NCBI RefSeq assembly: GCF_001998865.1
Contig: NZ_CP019607.1
Location: 1,984,001 to 2,048,000 of the forward strand
From: Tessaracoccus flavescens
Lineage (GTDB): Bacteria > Actinomycetota > Actinomycetes > Propionibacteriales > Propionibacteriaceae
Length of the DNA: 64,000 bases
Direction of reading: 5' to 3'
This document shows positions 1 to 9,290 of this stretch, in pieces. Positions within the stretch are counted from its first letter, which is position 1. Every line of letters begins with the position of its first letter. Under the pieces are notes generated by a model. The model did no database searches, was not told where the DNA came from, and saw only the letters and a list, made by a program, of their open reading frames with translations. The translations under genes were made by a program, and so were the position numbers.

Positions 1-804
1 GAACAGGATGCCCCACGTCTCGACGGGAAGCAGTTCGAGGCCGTAGGCGTCGAGCAGCGACATGAAGGCGCCGCCCAGGAAGTTGTTGAAGGTGGAGAAG
101 ATGATCAGCCCGATCAGGCCGGGCACCACGACGATCGCCCTCCACGCGGCCTTGAAGTCGACGGCCTTCGGCGTCCCGTCGGCGTGCACGATGGTGGGCT
201 CGGGGATCCGGATCAGTGCCAGATGCACCATGGACGCCGCCATCACGACGATGCCGATCAGGATCACCGCGCCCATCCCCAGCTGGCCGACGGCCAGGCC
301 GGACAGGACGCCGGTGACCAGCATCGTGACGCCGTTGACGGTGCCGACGAGGCCGTTGGCCTTCGCCCGGTCGTCCGACGGGACGAGCATCGTCACGCAG
401 GTCGACAGCGCCAGGCCGCGGATCATCGAGACAAGCGCGCCGAGCAGCGTGATCGAGGAGAAGACCCAGAACCAGGGTTGGCCGAGGTCGATCAGATCCC
501 GTGCAGGGACGAGGAGGTAGATGAGCCCGGCGATGAGGAAGCACACCGTCGTCGCGACGGCGGAGATCATCATCATGACGTGCTTGCGGAACCGGTCGAT
601 CAGGGACCCGAACGGCACGCCGAGCACCGCCATGCCGAGCATGTAGGAGCCGCCGAGGAATGCCGTCGTGATCACGGAGCGGGTCTCGAGGTAGGCCCAG
701 AAGGTGATGGCGTACCAGAGGAAGGCTGTTCCGAGCATGGCGGCGGCCGAGTTCCCGAGGACGTGGTGGAAGGCCCGCGTCTTCGCCTGCTGTTCGGTGC
801 CCAC
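1..804 (-). CDS. MFS transporter, C-terminus beyond window
   Basis: The visible 268 codons encode a membrane protein with many hydrophobic segments of the major facilitator superfamily. A loop after the second helix reads GSLIDRFRKH (about residues 66-75), matching the MFS loop 2-3 signature. The GTG start at 804 is chosen because a TAGTTT -10-like hexamer lies 5 nt upstream and no Shine-Dalgarno is present, so the mRNA may be leaderless. Substrate is unknown; an efflux carrier is the likeliest role. The gene runs off the left edge of the window, so its C-terminal half is not seen. It faces the same way as the ABC operon to its right but is separated by about 100 nt. Confidence 0.8.
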   Translation of the reverse strand, partial: MGTEQQAKTRAFHHVLGNSAAAMLGTAFLWYAITFWAYLETRSVITTAFLGGSYMLGMAVLGVPFGSLIDRFRKHVMMMISAVATTVCFLIAGLIYLLVPARDLIDLGQPWFWVFSSITLLGALVSMIRGLALSTCVTMLVPSDDRAKANGLVGTVNGVTMLVTGVLSGLAVGQLGMGAVILIGIVVMAASMVHLALIRIPEPTIVHADGTPKAVDFKAAWRAIVVVPGLIGLIIFSTFNNFLGGAFMSLLDAYGLELLPVETWGILF

Positions 805-901
805 GCTGCAAACTAACACGCGCCTCCGACATTCGGAATGGGGTGTACCCTGACCCGTCACCCGTTGCGTCGTGCCGCCCGGCCTGCCGATGGACGCCGG
901 C

Positions 902-1665
902 TCAGCCGACGGCGGGCAGGCGTGGGATGGCTGCGATCAGCGCCTTCGTGTACGGCTCCTGCGGGTCGGCAAGCACCGACAGCGTCTCGCCCGTCTCGAC
1001 CACGCAGCCGTCCTTGAGCACCATCACCTGTTCGCACAGGGCCGCGACGACGCTCATGTCGTGCGACACCATCACCACGCTGAGGTCGCGTTCGGCCTGG
1101 AGCTTCGCCAGCAGTTCGATCACGTCGATCCGGGTGGTCACGTCGAGCGCGCTGACCGGCTCGTCCGCGACGAGCACCATCGGGTCCGTGACAAGCGCCC
1201 TGGCGATGGCGATGCGCTTCCGCTGCCCTCCGGAGAACTCGTGCGGGTAGCGGGTGAGGGTGTCCGCGCCGAGCCCTACCTCGGCCAGGACGGAGGCGAC
1301 CCTGGCCCGCCGGCTGGCCCCGTCCCGGTCGATCCCGAGCGAGATCAGCGGCTCGGCGACGATCCGGTCGACCCGCATCCGGGGATCGAGCGAGGCGTAT
1401 GGGTCCTGGAAGACCGGCTGCACCTCTCGGCGCAGCCGGCGCACCACGTCGCGTCCGGTCAGGTCGACGCCGTCGAAGCGCACGGCTCCCTTCTCGGGGC
1501 GGGCGAGCCCGAGCAGCAGGTTCAGCGCGGTCGACTTGCCCGACCCAGACTCGCCTACGATGCCGAGGCTGGACCCGCGCTCGACGGTGAGGCTCACGTC
1601 CCGCAGCGCTGGCTCGAGGGCCCCGCGGTAGCGGAAGGTGACGCCGTCGAGTTCCAGGAGCGCGT

Positions 1666-1669
<4 letters not shown>
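902..1669 (-). CDS. Peptide/nickel-type ABC transporter ATP-binding protein (DppF-like)
   Basis: A 255-residue ATPase of the oligopeptide/dipeptide ABC class, expected to power peptide uptake at the inner face of the membrane. Walker A GESGSGKST lies at about residues 39-47, the Q-loop in VFQDPYASL at about 86-94, the ABC signature FSGGQRKR at 145-152, and Walker B VLVADEP at 165-171. The ATG at 1669 overlaps the stop of the upstream ATPase by 4 nt (ATGA), so the two are translationally coupled. The protein is complete, but the operon's permeases and binding protein upstream are damaged, so it may have no working partner. Confidence 0.9.
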
Positions 1670-2459
<790 letters not shown>

Positions 2460-2463
<4 letters not shown>

Positions 2464-2759
2464 CCCCGCTCCCTCCTGGTCGGGTCGAAGCGTTCGCGCA
2501 GTCCGTCGGCGAGGAAGTTCGCGCCGAGCACGATGGCCACGATCACCACGCCCGGGGCGATCGCCGCCCACGGCGAGGTCAGCACCGTCGACTCGGCGCC
2601 CTGGAGCAGTCGGCCGAGCGACGAGTTGGGCGGCGGAACGCCGAGGCCGAGGTAGCTGAGGCTCGCCTCGGCCAGGACGGCGGTGCCGAAGATCAGTGCG
2701 GCGGTCACGACCAGCGTCGGCCACATGTTGGGGAGCAGATGGCGCACGACGATGCCCCA
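2460..2759 (-). pseudogene. DppC-type permease, C-terminal fragment only
   Basis: The last 99 codons of a peptide ABC permease of the BPD_transp_1 family. It contains the conserved stretch EASLSYLGLGVPPPNSSLG and the closing transmembrane segment VVIVAIVLGANFLADGL, and ends in ERFDP as in DppC. A normal DppC is about 290-300 residues, so roughly two thirds is missing. The reading frame opens directly into the coding sequence of the substrate-binding protein in another frame. The junction is near 2759, so no start codon or N-terminal membrane helices exist. Confidence 0.85.
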
Positions 2760-3616
2760 GGGTCGTTGAACGGCTCGACGCGGTCGTTGAAGGCGAGCAG
2801 CTCCTTGGTGGTGGAGGTGCCCTCGCTGATCGTGAAGTCGTCCCTGCCCTCGAAGGGGGTCAGGGAGTCGGGGCTCTGGATGCTGGTGACCAGGTCGATC
2901 TGGTCGGTAAGCAGGGCGTTCGACTCGGCCGACGCGTCGGTGAAGTAGTGGAACGTGACGCGCGCGTTCTTGGCCTTCTCGCCCCAGTAGTCGTCGTTGC
3001 GGACGATCGACAGCGTCGAGCCGCGCTTCCACTCGTCGAACGAGTAGGGGCCGGTGCCGTCGGCGTCGGTCTTCGCGTCCGCGAGTTCGGGGTTGACGAT
3101 CCACACGTAGGCCATCAGGTAGGGGAAGGAGATGGAGGGCCGCTTCAGGGTGAAGCTCACCGTCTTCTCGTCGGGGGTGTCGATCTGTGAGACGACTTGG
3201 TAGTTGCCCTTGCGTGCGGCCTGCGAGGTCTCGGACACGACGCGCTCGAAGCTCGACTTCACGTCGGCCGAGGTGAGCTTCTTGCCGGAGTGGAAGGTGA
3301 CACCGTCCTGAAGGGTGAAGGTGTAGGTCAGGCGGTCGTCGCTGACCTTGTACTCCTTGGCGAGCAGCGGGGAGATCGAGCCGTCGTCGCCGAGCTTCAT
3401 CAGCGACTCGTACACGTTGCCGTGGAGCGCCTCGGTGACACCCTGACCCCCAGCGTCGACGTTGCTCAGGTTGCCGGGCTCGTACAGCGAGCCGATCTCG
3501 ATCTCTGCATCAGCGCCTGCGGCTCCGTCGTCGTTGGACCCGGAGCAGCCGGCGAGCAGCAGCCCGGTGGCGACGACGGAGGCGAGTACGCGCGTGACGC
3601 GGCGTGGGAGGGTCAT
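2759..3616 (-). pseudogene. Peptide ABC transporter substrate-binding lipoprotein, truncated
   Basis: The N-terminal 286 codons of an SBP_bac_5 (DppA/OppA) family protein. A lipoprotein signal ends in LLAGC with the lipid-modified Cys at about 24, followed by family motifs such as the stretch YTFTLQDGVTFHSG and the segment RNDDYWGEK. Family members run to about 500-540 residues. Here the frame reaches AFNDRVEPFNDP and then leaves the family sequence at 2759, where the DppC fragment begins in another frame; about 17 unrelated codons follow before a stop at 2705. The start has an AGGGA ribosome-binding site. The missing DNA should hold the rest of this gene, the DppB permease and the first part of DppC. 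Confidence 0.85.
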
Positions 3617-3745
3617 GCGGTGTTCCCTTATCTACGCGCGGGACGGCTATCAGTGCCCCGTGACCGGTGACAACCACCGTCGGGCGGATTCCATTCCGCT
3701 GGCGCGGGGATTTGTCGCGATTGCCGCGATCGTGTGTGTCGGCCG

Positions 3746-5575
3746 TCAGGTCAGCGCGTGCTCGACCAGCGCCTCGAGCACCTCGAGGCCGTTGCGCGAC
3801 AGGATCGACTCCAGATGTCCCTGGACGGAGGCCGTGTGAGGCCCTCGGAGCGCGTGGACCGCGCCCGTCTCGTCGGCCGCCACCTCGAGTTCGACGGTGT
3901 TCTCCCCGTCGACGAGCGCCGTGAAGGTGTTGTAGAAGCCCACTGTCGCGGGCAGGCCGAAGATGTCGACCTCCTTCTGCAGCCCCTGGTGCGGCGAGTC
4001 GAGCGGGACGAGGTCGAGGCCGATGCTGTCGGCGAGTATCTGATGGCTGAGGCACACGGCGAGCAGCGGCGCCCCGACAGCACGCCGCGCCGCGATGATC
4101 TCGCGCATGCGGGCGATGCGAGGGCTGCCTGCGTCGCGTGGGTCGCCCGGGCCGGGACCGGCGACCAGTAGGTCGGCGGCCGCCACCTCGTCGTCGGTGA
4201 CCTCGTCCCAGGCGACCCGCCTTGCTTCGAGGCCGAGGTGGCGCAGCTGGTGGACGAGCATCGTGGTGAACCGGTCCTCGGCGTCGACGACGAGGGCGTC
4301 GGTTCCGGTGAAGCGGGCCTCGTCGTCTCCCTGCGGGTTGAGCCAGAACGGCGCGAGCCTCGAGTTCCGGGCCTCGAGGAGTGCTGCGATGCGTGGATCG
4401 CCGGCGAGCGGGGCCGTCGGCGTGGACGCGGGGTCGCGCTCGACGGCGCCGATCGCGCCGAGCACCCCCGCGGCCTTTCCGTGCGTCTCGCTCACCTCTC
4501 CCTCGGGCGAGGAGTGCCGGACAAGCGTCGCGCCGACGGGAACCCGCAGCCGCCCGTCGGCCAGGTAGGCGGTGCGGATCAGGATGGGCGCGTCGAGGTC
4601 GTGTCCGCCGTCGTCGTTGGGTGTGAACAGCGCCGCGACTCCGGAGTAGTGGCCCCGCGGTGAACGCTCGTGGCGCTGGATCACGGTGCAGGCATTCTGC
4701 ATCGGCGAGCCAGTGACGGTCGGGGCGAACATCGTCTCGCGCAGGATGTCGCGCGGATCCATCCGGCTCGACCCGCGCAGCATGTACTCGGTGTGCGTCA
4801 GGCGGGACATCTCCTTCAGGCGCGGGCCGGTGATCCTGCCGCCGTCGGTGCACACGGCGCTCATCATCTTGAGCTCCTCATCGACGACCATGAACAGCTC
4901 CTCGGTCTCCTTCCTGGAGGTGAGGAACTCGATCAGGTCCTCGCGGTTCGCCCCGCCTGCGGGATGTCGGAACGTTCCCGAGATCGGGTTCATGGTCACG
5001 ACGCCGTCCTCGGCGGTGACGTGGGCCTCCGGGCTCGCGCCGACCGCGACGTGGCCGTCGGTGACGATCGCGAAGGTCCAGTAGGCCCCGCGTTCGTGTT
5101 CGAGGAGGGCCCTGAACCAGGTGAGCGCCGCGAGCCTGGGGTCGGCGTCGACGTCGGCCGTGTACGCGCGGTGGATGACGAAGTTGGCCCCCTCTCCGCG
5201 TCCGATCTCATCGGCGATGACCCGCTCGACGATCTCGGCGTAGTCGTCGTCGGAGATGTCGAAGCCGCCGTCGGTGAGCACGATCTGCTCGATGGGCAGG
5301 GAGTCCACCAGTTCGTCGCGCTCGACGCTCAGGTGCTCGTCGACCACGAGGCAGCGCAGCGGGGCGCCGTCGTCGACGGCGGTGAACCCGCGCTCTCGCA
5401 CCTGGCGGTAGGGGATGAGCGCGAGGACCTCGTTGGGTCGCCCGTCGGGTTCCGACAGCGGGATGTCGGCCAGCAGGTCGATGTCGACCACGTGGCCGGA
5501 CAGCACCTCGATGGTGGGGGAGCCCTGTCGCGCGAGTAACGCGAACGGGGTCTTGGGCAGTTGGATGCCGGTCAT
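3746..5575 (-). CDS. trpEG: Fused anthranilate synthase (TrpE-TrpG, PhzE-type)
   Basis: A 609-residue fusion of a chorismate-binding synthase (about 1-400) and a class I glutamine amidotransferase (about 425-609). Close to PhzE are GRGEGANFVI (125-134), MNPISGTFRHP (195-205), VDEELKMM (231-238) and FAPTVTGSP (283-291). The amidotransferase shows GPGPGDP (473-479) and the triad Cys508, His587 and Glu589, so ammonia from glutamine can be used. PhzE makes 2-amino-2-desoxyisochorismate, while fused TrpEG enzymes make anthranilate; sequence alone does not separate them. The trp attenuator just upstream and the lack of phenazine genes favour tryptophan synthesis. ATG 5575 has a strong AGGAGA ribosome-binding site, preferred to the in-frame start at 5605. 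Confidence 0.88.
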   Translation of the reverse strand: MTGIQLPKTPFALLARQGSPTIEVLSGHVVDIDLLADIPLSEPDGRPNEVLALIPYRQVRERGFTAVDDGAPLRCLVVDEHLSVERDELVDSLPIEQIVLTDGGFDISDDDYAEIVERVIADEIGRGEGANFVIHRAYTADVDADPRLAALTWFRALLEHERGAYWTFAIVTDGHVAVGASPEAHVTAEDGVVTMNPISGTFRHPAGGANREDLIEFLTSRKETEELFMVVDEELKMMSAVCTDGGRITGPRLKEMSRLTHTEYMLRGSSRMDPRDILRETMFAPTVTGSPMQNACTVIQRHERSPRGHYSGVAALFTPNDDGGHDLDAPILIRTAYLADGRLRVPVGATLVRHSSPEGEVSETHGKAAGVLGAIGAVERDPASTPTAPLAGDPRIAALLEARNSRLAPFWLNPQGDDEARFTGTDALVVDAEDRFTTMLVHQLRHLGLEARRVAWDEVTDDEVAAADLLVAGPGPGDPRDAGSPRIARMREIIAARRAVGAPLLAVCLSHQILADSIGLDLVPLDSPHQGLQKEVDIFGLPATVGFYNTFTALVDGENTVELEVAADETGAVHALRGPHTASVQGHLESILSRNGLEVLEALVEHALT

Positions 5576-5652
5576 GGATTCTCCTGTCCGGGCCGCCACA
5601 CGCATAGACCGCCCGGTGGTGGGGCGGTAAGTGGGTACGCGAACTCACCGCC
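5576..5652 (-). promoter_or_regulatory. trp attenuator: alternative hairpins
   Basis: On the minus strand, just after the leader peptide stop, come three complementary segments: A (5643-5652, GGCGGTGAGT), B (5622-5632, ACTTACCGCCC) and C (5607-5614, GGGCGGTC). A pairs with B with one G-U; B pairs with C through a perfect 7-bp stem. The two hairpins exclude each other. A ribosome stalled on the tandem Trp codons leaves A free to pair with B and block B-C. A ribosome that reaches the stop covers A and allows B-C. B-C is not followed by a run of T, so the exact termination mechanism is inferred. Confidence 0.75.
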
Positions 5653-5688
5653 TCAGCGGGAGCACCACCAGGACTGGCTCGCGAACAT
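5653..5688 (-). CDS. trpL: trp leader peptide (11 aa, tandem Trp)
   Basis: A short open frame MFASQSWWCSR with two adjacent Trp codons (5665-5670). It lies 78 nt upstream of the fused anthranilate synthase start and is followed at once by alternative hairpins. There is no Shine-Dalgarno; a TAGGTT -10 hexamer (5695-5700) sits exactly 6 nt before the ATG, so the transcript probably begins at the start codon. The layout matches trp leader peptides of actinobacteria, which are rich in adjacent Trp codons. Its likely role is to sense charged tRNA-Trp by ribosome stalling. Confidence 0.8.
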   Translation of the reverse strand: MFASQSWWCSR

Positions 5689-5825
5689 GGTCAGAACCTA
5701 GCACGGCACCGTCGCGAGGCCCTCCACCGTGGAGTCGCCTTGAGCACTTTTCCGGGTTCGTTTCGCCAGATGGCCTGTAGACGGCCCACAGGCGCAACGA
5801 GTCCGGGCAAGTGCTCATCTGATCA

Positions 5826-6257
5826 TCAGTCCACGGAGCGCATCGCCACCGGGGTGCCGAGCTCGATGGTGCGCGAGACGGTGCACAGCTTGTCGTGGGC
5901 CGACGCGATGGCGCGGTCGATCAGCTTGCGCGCCCGGTCGCCGTCCTCGCCTTCGGGGAAGCGGAGCAGGAAGTCGACCTCGATGTTGTCGACCCGGTTG
6001 CCGTCGGCGTCCTTGACCCGGTCGGCGTTGACGTCGACGTCGAACGTTTCGGGCTCGACCCGGCGGGTGGTGGCGATGTCGACGTCGATCGCGGAGCAGG
6101 CGCCGATCGCGACGAGGAGCAGTTCGACCGGGGTGAAGTCGTCGGACTCGCCGCTGCCGATCGAGATGGCGCCGCCGCGGGCGTTGGTGGCGGTGAAGGC
6201 CTTGGACGCGGTGCGCGCGATGCTGACGGTGGTGGGGCGACGGGTCTCTTCGGTCAT
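5826..6257 (-). CDS. OsmC family peroxidase-like protein
   Basis: A 143-residue OsmC/Ohr superfamily protein. The two redox cysteines are present: Cys54 in VAIGACSAID and Cys125 in DKLCTVSRT. Family members reduce organic or fatty-acid hydroperoxides with thiol donors in the cytoplasm; the substrate here is unknown. The ATG at 6257 is preceded by TACAGT with a 6-nt gap and no ribosome-binding site, indicating leaderless expression. It sits alone between the trp gene and ilvE. Confidence 0.85.
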   Translation of the reverse strand: MTEETRRPTTVSIARTASKAFTATNARGGAISIGSGESDDFTPVELLLVAIGACSAIDVDIATTRRVEPETFDVDVNADRVKDADGNRVDNIEVDFLLRFPEGEDGDRARKLIDRAIASAHDKLCTVSRTIELGTPVAMRSVD

Positions 6258-6469
6258 GCGGCAACTGTACTGACGACCCCCGCAGCCGCCGGGCGTCGGT
6301 CGTCGGGCGCCGTCGCGTCGGGCGCGAGACGGTACGTGCGACCTCCTCGCACATCACTGCGGCCAGGACGACGTCGCGGCCGCTACACCCTCGCCACGCG
6401 CATGGCGGCCCCGGCGTCGCCCTGTGATACGAGAGTTCGCGCGAATCTGGGCAAGTTACCATCGTGGGC

Positions 6470-7546
6470 ATGTCCGAGTTCTCACTCACCCGCACGACCA
6501 CCCCCACATCCGAGGCCGCCCGCAAGGCCGCGTTGGCAGATCCCGGATTCGGTCGCTACTACGTAGACCATCAGGTCGTCGTCGACTACATCGAGGGGGA
6601 CGGCTGGCAGGAGCCGCGCGTCATCCCCATGTCCGACTGGGCGCTTCACCCTGCCGCCGCCGTCCTGCACTACGGGCAGGAGATCTTCGAGGGGCTGAAG
6701 GCCTACCGTCGCGACGACGACTCCATCTGGCTGTTCCGCCCCGACCGCAACGCCGCCCGCTTCGTCCACTCAGCTGAGCGGATGGCGATGGCTCCGCTGC
6801 CGGAGCAACTCTTCCTCGACTCGGTGACCGAGCTGGTCAAGCTCGAGAAGGACTGGGTGCCCGTCAGCGAGAACGAGCAGAGCCTCTACATCCGCCCGTT
6901 CATGATCGCATCCGAGCCGTACCTCGGCGTGCGCGAGGCCAACACCTACCGGTTCGCCGTCATCGCCACCCCGGCCGGCCCCTACTATTCCGAGCCCGTG
7001 AAGCTGTGGATCACCCCGAACTACACCCGTGCCGCCCCTGGCGGCACCGGGACGGCGAAGTGCGGCGGCAACTACGCCTCCAGTCTCATCGCCACCAGGG
7101 AAGCGGCCGCGAACGGCTGCGGCCAGGTGCTCTGGACCGACGGCGCCGAGCGCAAGTGGGTCGAGGAGTGCGGAACGATGAACATCATGTTCGTCACCGC
7201 CGACGGTGAACTGCTCACCCCAGGGCTGGGCTCGATCCTGGCGGGCGTCACGCGTGAGTCCATCCTCACGCTCGCCTCGGAGCACGGGCTCAAGCCGGTC
7301 GAGCGTCCCATCACCATCGACGAGGTCCTCGACGGCGTCGCCTCCGGACAGATCCCCGAGGTCTTCGCCTGCGGCACGGCCGCGGTGGTCACGCCGATCA
7401 CCGGCTTCAACTCGCCCGATCGCGGCGTTCAGCAGGTCGGCGACGGCCAGCCCGGCGTCAAGACCCGCGAGATCCGCCAGCACCTCGTCGACATCCAGTA
7501 CGGACGCGCGGACGACCTGTTCGGCTGGCTGCGCCAGGTGGTCTGA
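6470..7546 (+). CDS. ilvE: Branched-chain amino acid aminotransferase
   Basis: A 358-residue class IV PLP aminotransferase that interconverts valine, leucine and isoleucine with their 2-oxo acids. Family motifs are HYGQEIFEGLKAYR (67-80) and GTAKCGGNYASS (194-205), with the PLP-binding lysine at about Lys197. A late LTPGLGSILAGVTRESIL segment matches bacterial BCATs. ATG 6470 is chosen over GTG 6464 because the TACCAT hexamer (6457-6462) lies 7 nt before it, consistent with leaderless transcription. Length is normal. Confidence 0.93.
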   Translation: MSEFSLTRTTTPTSEAARKAALADPGFGRYYVDHQVVVDYIEGDGWQEPRVIPMSDWALHPAAAVLHYGQEIFEGLKAYRRDDDSIWLFRPDRNAARFVHSAERMAMAPLPEQLFLDSVTELVKLEKDWVPVSENEQSLYIRPFMIASEPYLGVREANTYRFAVIATPAGPYYSEPVKLWITPNYTRAAPGGTGTAKCGGNYASSLIATREAAANGCGQVLWTDGAERKWVEECGTMNIMFVTADGELLTPGLGSILAGVTRESILTLASEHGLKPVERPITIDEVLDGVASGQIPEVFACGTAAVVTPITGFNSPDRGVQQVGDGQPGVKTREIRQHLVDIQYGRADDLFGWLRQVV

Positions 7547-7954
7547 GACTCCCCGCGGAGCGTGACGGGGCGGTCGGGCTGACCCCTGACGACCTCGAGT
7601 ATCTGGTGGCGCTGGGTGTCGCTCACTCCGCTCCTTGAGCGGCTGGCGTCAAAGGGCTGTCGGCCGTGGCCATGACCGCAGTCGACCGGGAGGCTGTGGC
7701 CAGGACTGTGGGTGACCATCGGGGCCTTTCGACGACGGGCGCCGCCGCTTCGCGGGGCAGCTCTGCTCAAGGAACGGGACTAGCTGTAGCGACCACCACC
7801 GCCGGCTCGCCGGCGGCCCTGCTCAAGGTACGGGGAAGACGACGGGCGCCGCTGACGCGGGGCGGCCCCGCTCAGGGAATCGAACAGCCCAAGGGTGCAG
7901 GGCTTTACCGCGACCCCGGCTAGTGCCACCCTTGGAGCGACGAAGGGAACCGCT
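7547..7954 (+). other. Intergenic region with short degenerate repeats
   Basis: No credible gene is seen in these 408 bases. They hold short imperfect direct repeats: GACGACGGGCGCCGC at 7731-7745 and 7838-7852, and GCTCAAGGAACGGG at 7765-7778, repeated as GCTCAAGGTACGGG at 7821-7834 with a weaker third copy at 7870-7883. Spacings of 49, 56 and 107 bases are irregular, so this is not a CRISPR. The last part must carry the promoter or leader of the following gene. Confidence 0.5.
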
Positions 7955-8737
7955 ATGTCGGATCAGCAGAGGCCAACCGGCGACCCGTACGGTCAGCCCG
8001 GGCAGCCACAGAACCCGCAGCACCACTCGATGCCCTACGGCCGACAACCCGGGGTTTCGGGACCGGGCGTCGGAGCCAGCTACGGCCAGGGGGCTCAGGG
8101 AAGCTACAGCCAGCAGATGCCGGGCGGCGCGCCGGGTCAGCCAAGAGACCAGCGCCCCTACGGCCAGCCGGGTCCGGGCCAGTACAGCGGTCCGGTTCCC
8201 CCTCCGCCCTACAACGCGCCCCATAAGCCGCCGAGCAAGGCGCCGAAGATCATGATCATCGTCGGCGCGATCCTGATGGCCGTCTCCGTCGTGCTCTTTG
8301 TGCTGTTCGCCACCCAGCTCATGTCGGCGATCCCCAGCGAGGACGACGTCGTGACCGTGAGCGGACCCACCGAGGTGCAGATCACCGGGGAAGAGATGAA
8401 GGTCATCTACGCCTCCGACGTGTCGGTCGGCTGTGACGTGACCGGCCCTACGGCCGATGTTCCGGACGTCACCCTCCGGATCTCGATGAACTGGGGCCGC
8501 AACGGCGAGAACTACACAGGCATCGGCAAGGTCGGTGGCGACGGGCAGCCCGACGGCACCTACACGGTGGAGTGCGATGGCGACGGCGTGGTGATCGCCC
8601 CGCCGATCAGCCTCTCAGGCATCACCACCTCGGTCCTCTCTGCCGTGGTCGGGGGCTTCGCCGGCCTGATCGGCCTGGTCCTGCTCATCGTCGGACTGGT
8701 CTTGAGGGCGGGACAGAAGAAGCGCGTCGCTGCCTGA
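7955..8737 (+). CDS. Membrane protein with Pro/Gln/Gly-rich cytoplasmic tail
   Basis: A 260-residue protein of unknown function. Residues 1-95 are low-complexity and rich in Pro, Gln, Gly and Tyr with repeated PYGQPG-like units. A transmembrane helix follows at about 99-120 (IMIIVGAILMAVSVVLFVLF). About 100 extracytoplasmic residues come next, with two Cys (in SVGCDVTG and TVECDGDG), then a second helix near 225-250 and a basic end KKRVAA. The start has AAGGGA upstream. The architecture resembles other actinobacterial envelope proteins of unknown role. A strong terminator follows 18 bases after the stop. Confidence 0.75.
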   Translation: MSDQQRPTGDPYGQPGQPQNPQHHSMPYGRQPGVSGPGVGASYGQGAQGSYSQQMPGGAPGQPRDQRPYGQPGPGQYSGPVPPPPYNAPHKPPSKAPKIMIIVGAILMAVSVVLFVLFATQLMSAIPSEDDVVTVSGPTEVQITGEEMKVIYASDVSVGCDVTGPTADVPDVTLRISMNWGRNGENYTGIGKVGGDGQPDGTYTVECDGDGVVIAPPISLSGITTSVLSAVVGGFAGLIGLVLLIVGLVLRAGQKKRVAA

Positions 8738-8755
8738 TCCCCACATCCGCCTGAG

Positions 8756-8785
8756 GACGCGGCCGCTTCGGCGGCCGCGTCTTCG
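8756..8785 (+). terminator. Rho-independent terminator, bidirectional
   Basis: An 11-bp perfect stem GACGCGGCCGC / GCGGCCGCGTC closed by a TTCG tetraloop, followed by TTCGTGT. It lies just after the membrane protein gene. Confidence 0.85.
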
Positions 8786-9230
8786 TGTGCACAGAGGGTC
8801 GGGCCAGGCCGGTGCCCCTGCTTGGCTGTCAGTGTCGGGGTCGAGATGCGTGGCAGGTCCGGCGCTCGGGCCCGGCCCGGTGCCTGCTTGCGCGGGAGTC
8901 TTGTGGGGTCGAGATACGGGGCACCGCCGACCAGCACGCGTGCCGCTCCCGCGAGCGCGATGCCGTCGAAGACCGCGGCGACGAAGGCCTTCAGGCCGGG
9001 GCCCCGGTGCTCGGGGGCTTTCCAGGTGAGGGAGGTCGCTGGGTTGTGCGATCGGCGTGCCGTGGAGCGTCGTTCACTCGGTACCGGTGGTCGGGGCCGC
9101 ACGGCGGCTGCCTTGCCCAGAGTGAAAGACAGAGGTGGGGGCGAGAGCCGGAGAAACCCGAGGGCATCGGTCCGTGAAGGCGGCTTCGTCGTGCCCTGCG
9201 CCCGAAACTCCCGGCCCCTCGCGGCACGAG
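8786..9230 (+). other. Non-coding spacer before monooxygenase
   Basis: About 445 GC-rich bases between a terminator and the promoter block of the luciferase-like gene. Open frames exist on both strands, but their translations are Arg/Gly/Pro-rich, have no recognisable motif and look like chance frames of GC-rich DNA. I see no RNA gene. Confidence 0.5.
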
Positions 9231-9290
9231 CGGAATAGTTGAACACTCAATCATGTTGTAGAGTGATGCACGAGCTTTCAGGAGGCAACC
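9231..9290 (+). promoter_or_regulatory. Promoter/operator block, copy 1 (shared with 11025)
   Basis: The 14-mer CGGAATAGTTGAAC at 9231-9244 recurs exactly at 11025. It is followed by ACTCAATCATGTTG and a TAGAGT -10-like hexamer, with TAGTTG 17 bases upstream as a possible -35. The centre TTGA-ACAC-TCAA is a small dyad that could bind a regulator. A strong AGGAGG ribosome-binding site follows. The distance from block to start codon is 60 bases, against 62 in copy 2. Confidence 0.65.

Noticed and set aside
3746..5575. A phenazine biosynthesis cluster, suggested by PhzE similarity
   Set aside because: No phzA-D, F or G homologue is near, and control is by a trp attenuator.
7731..7883. A small CRISPR-like array
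   Set aside because: Repeats are imperfect, spacings are irregular and no cas gene is present.
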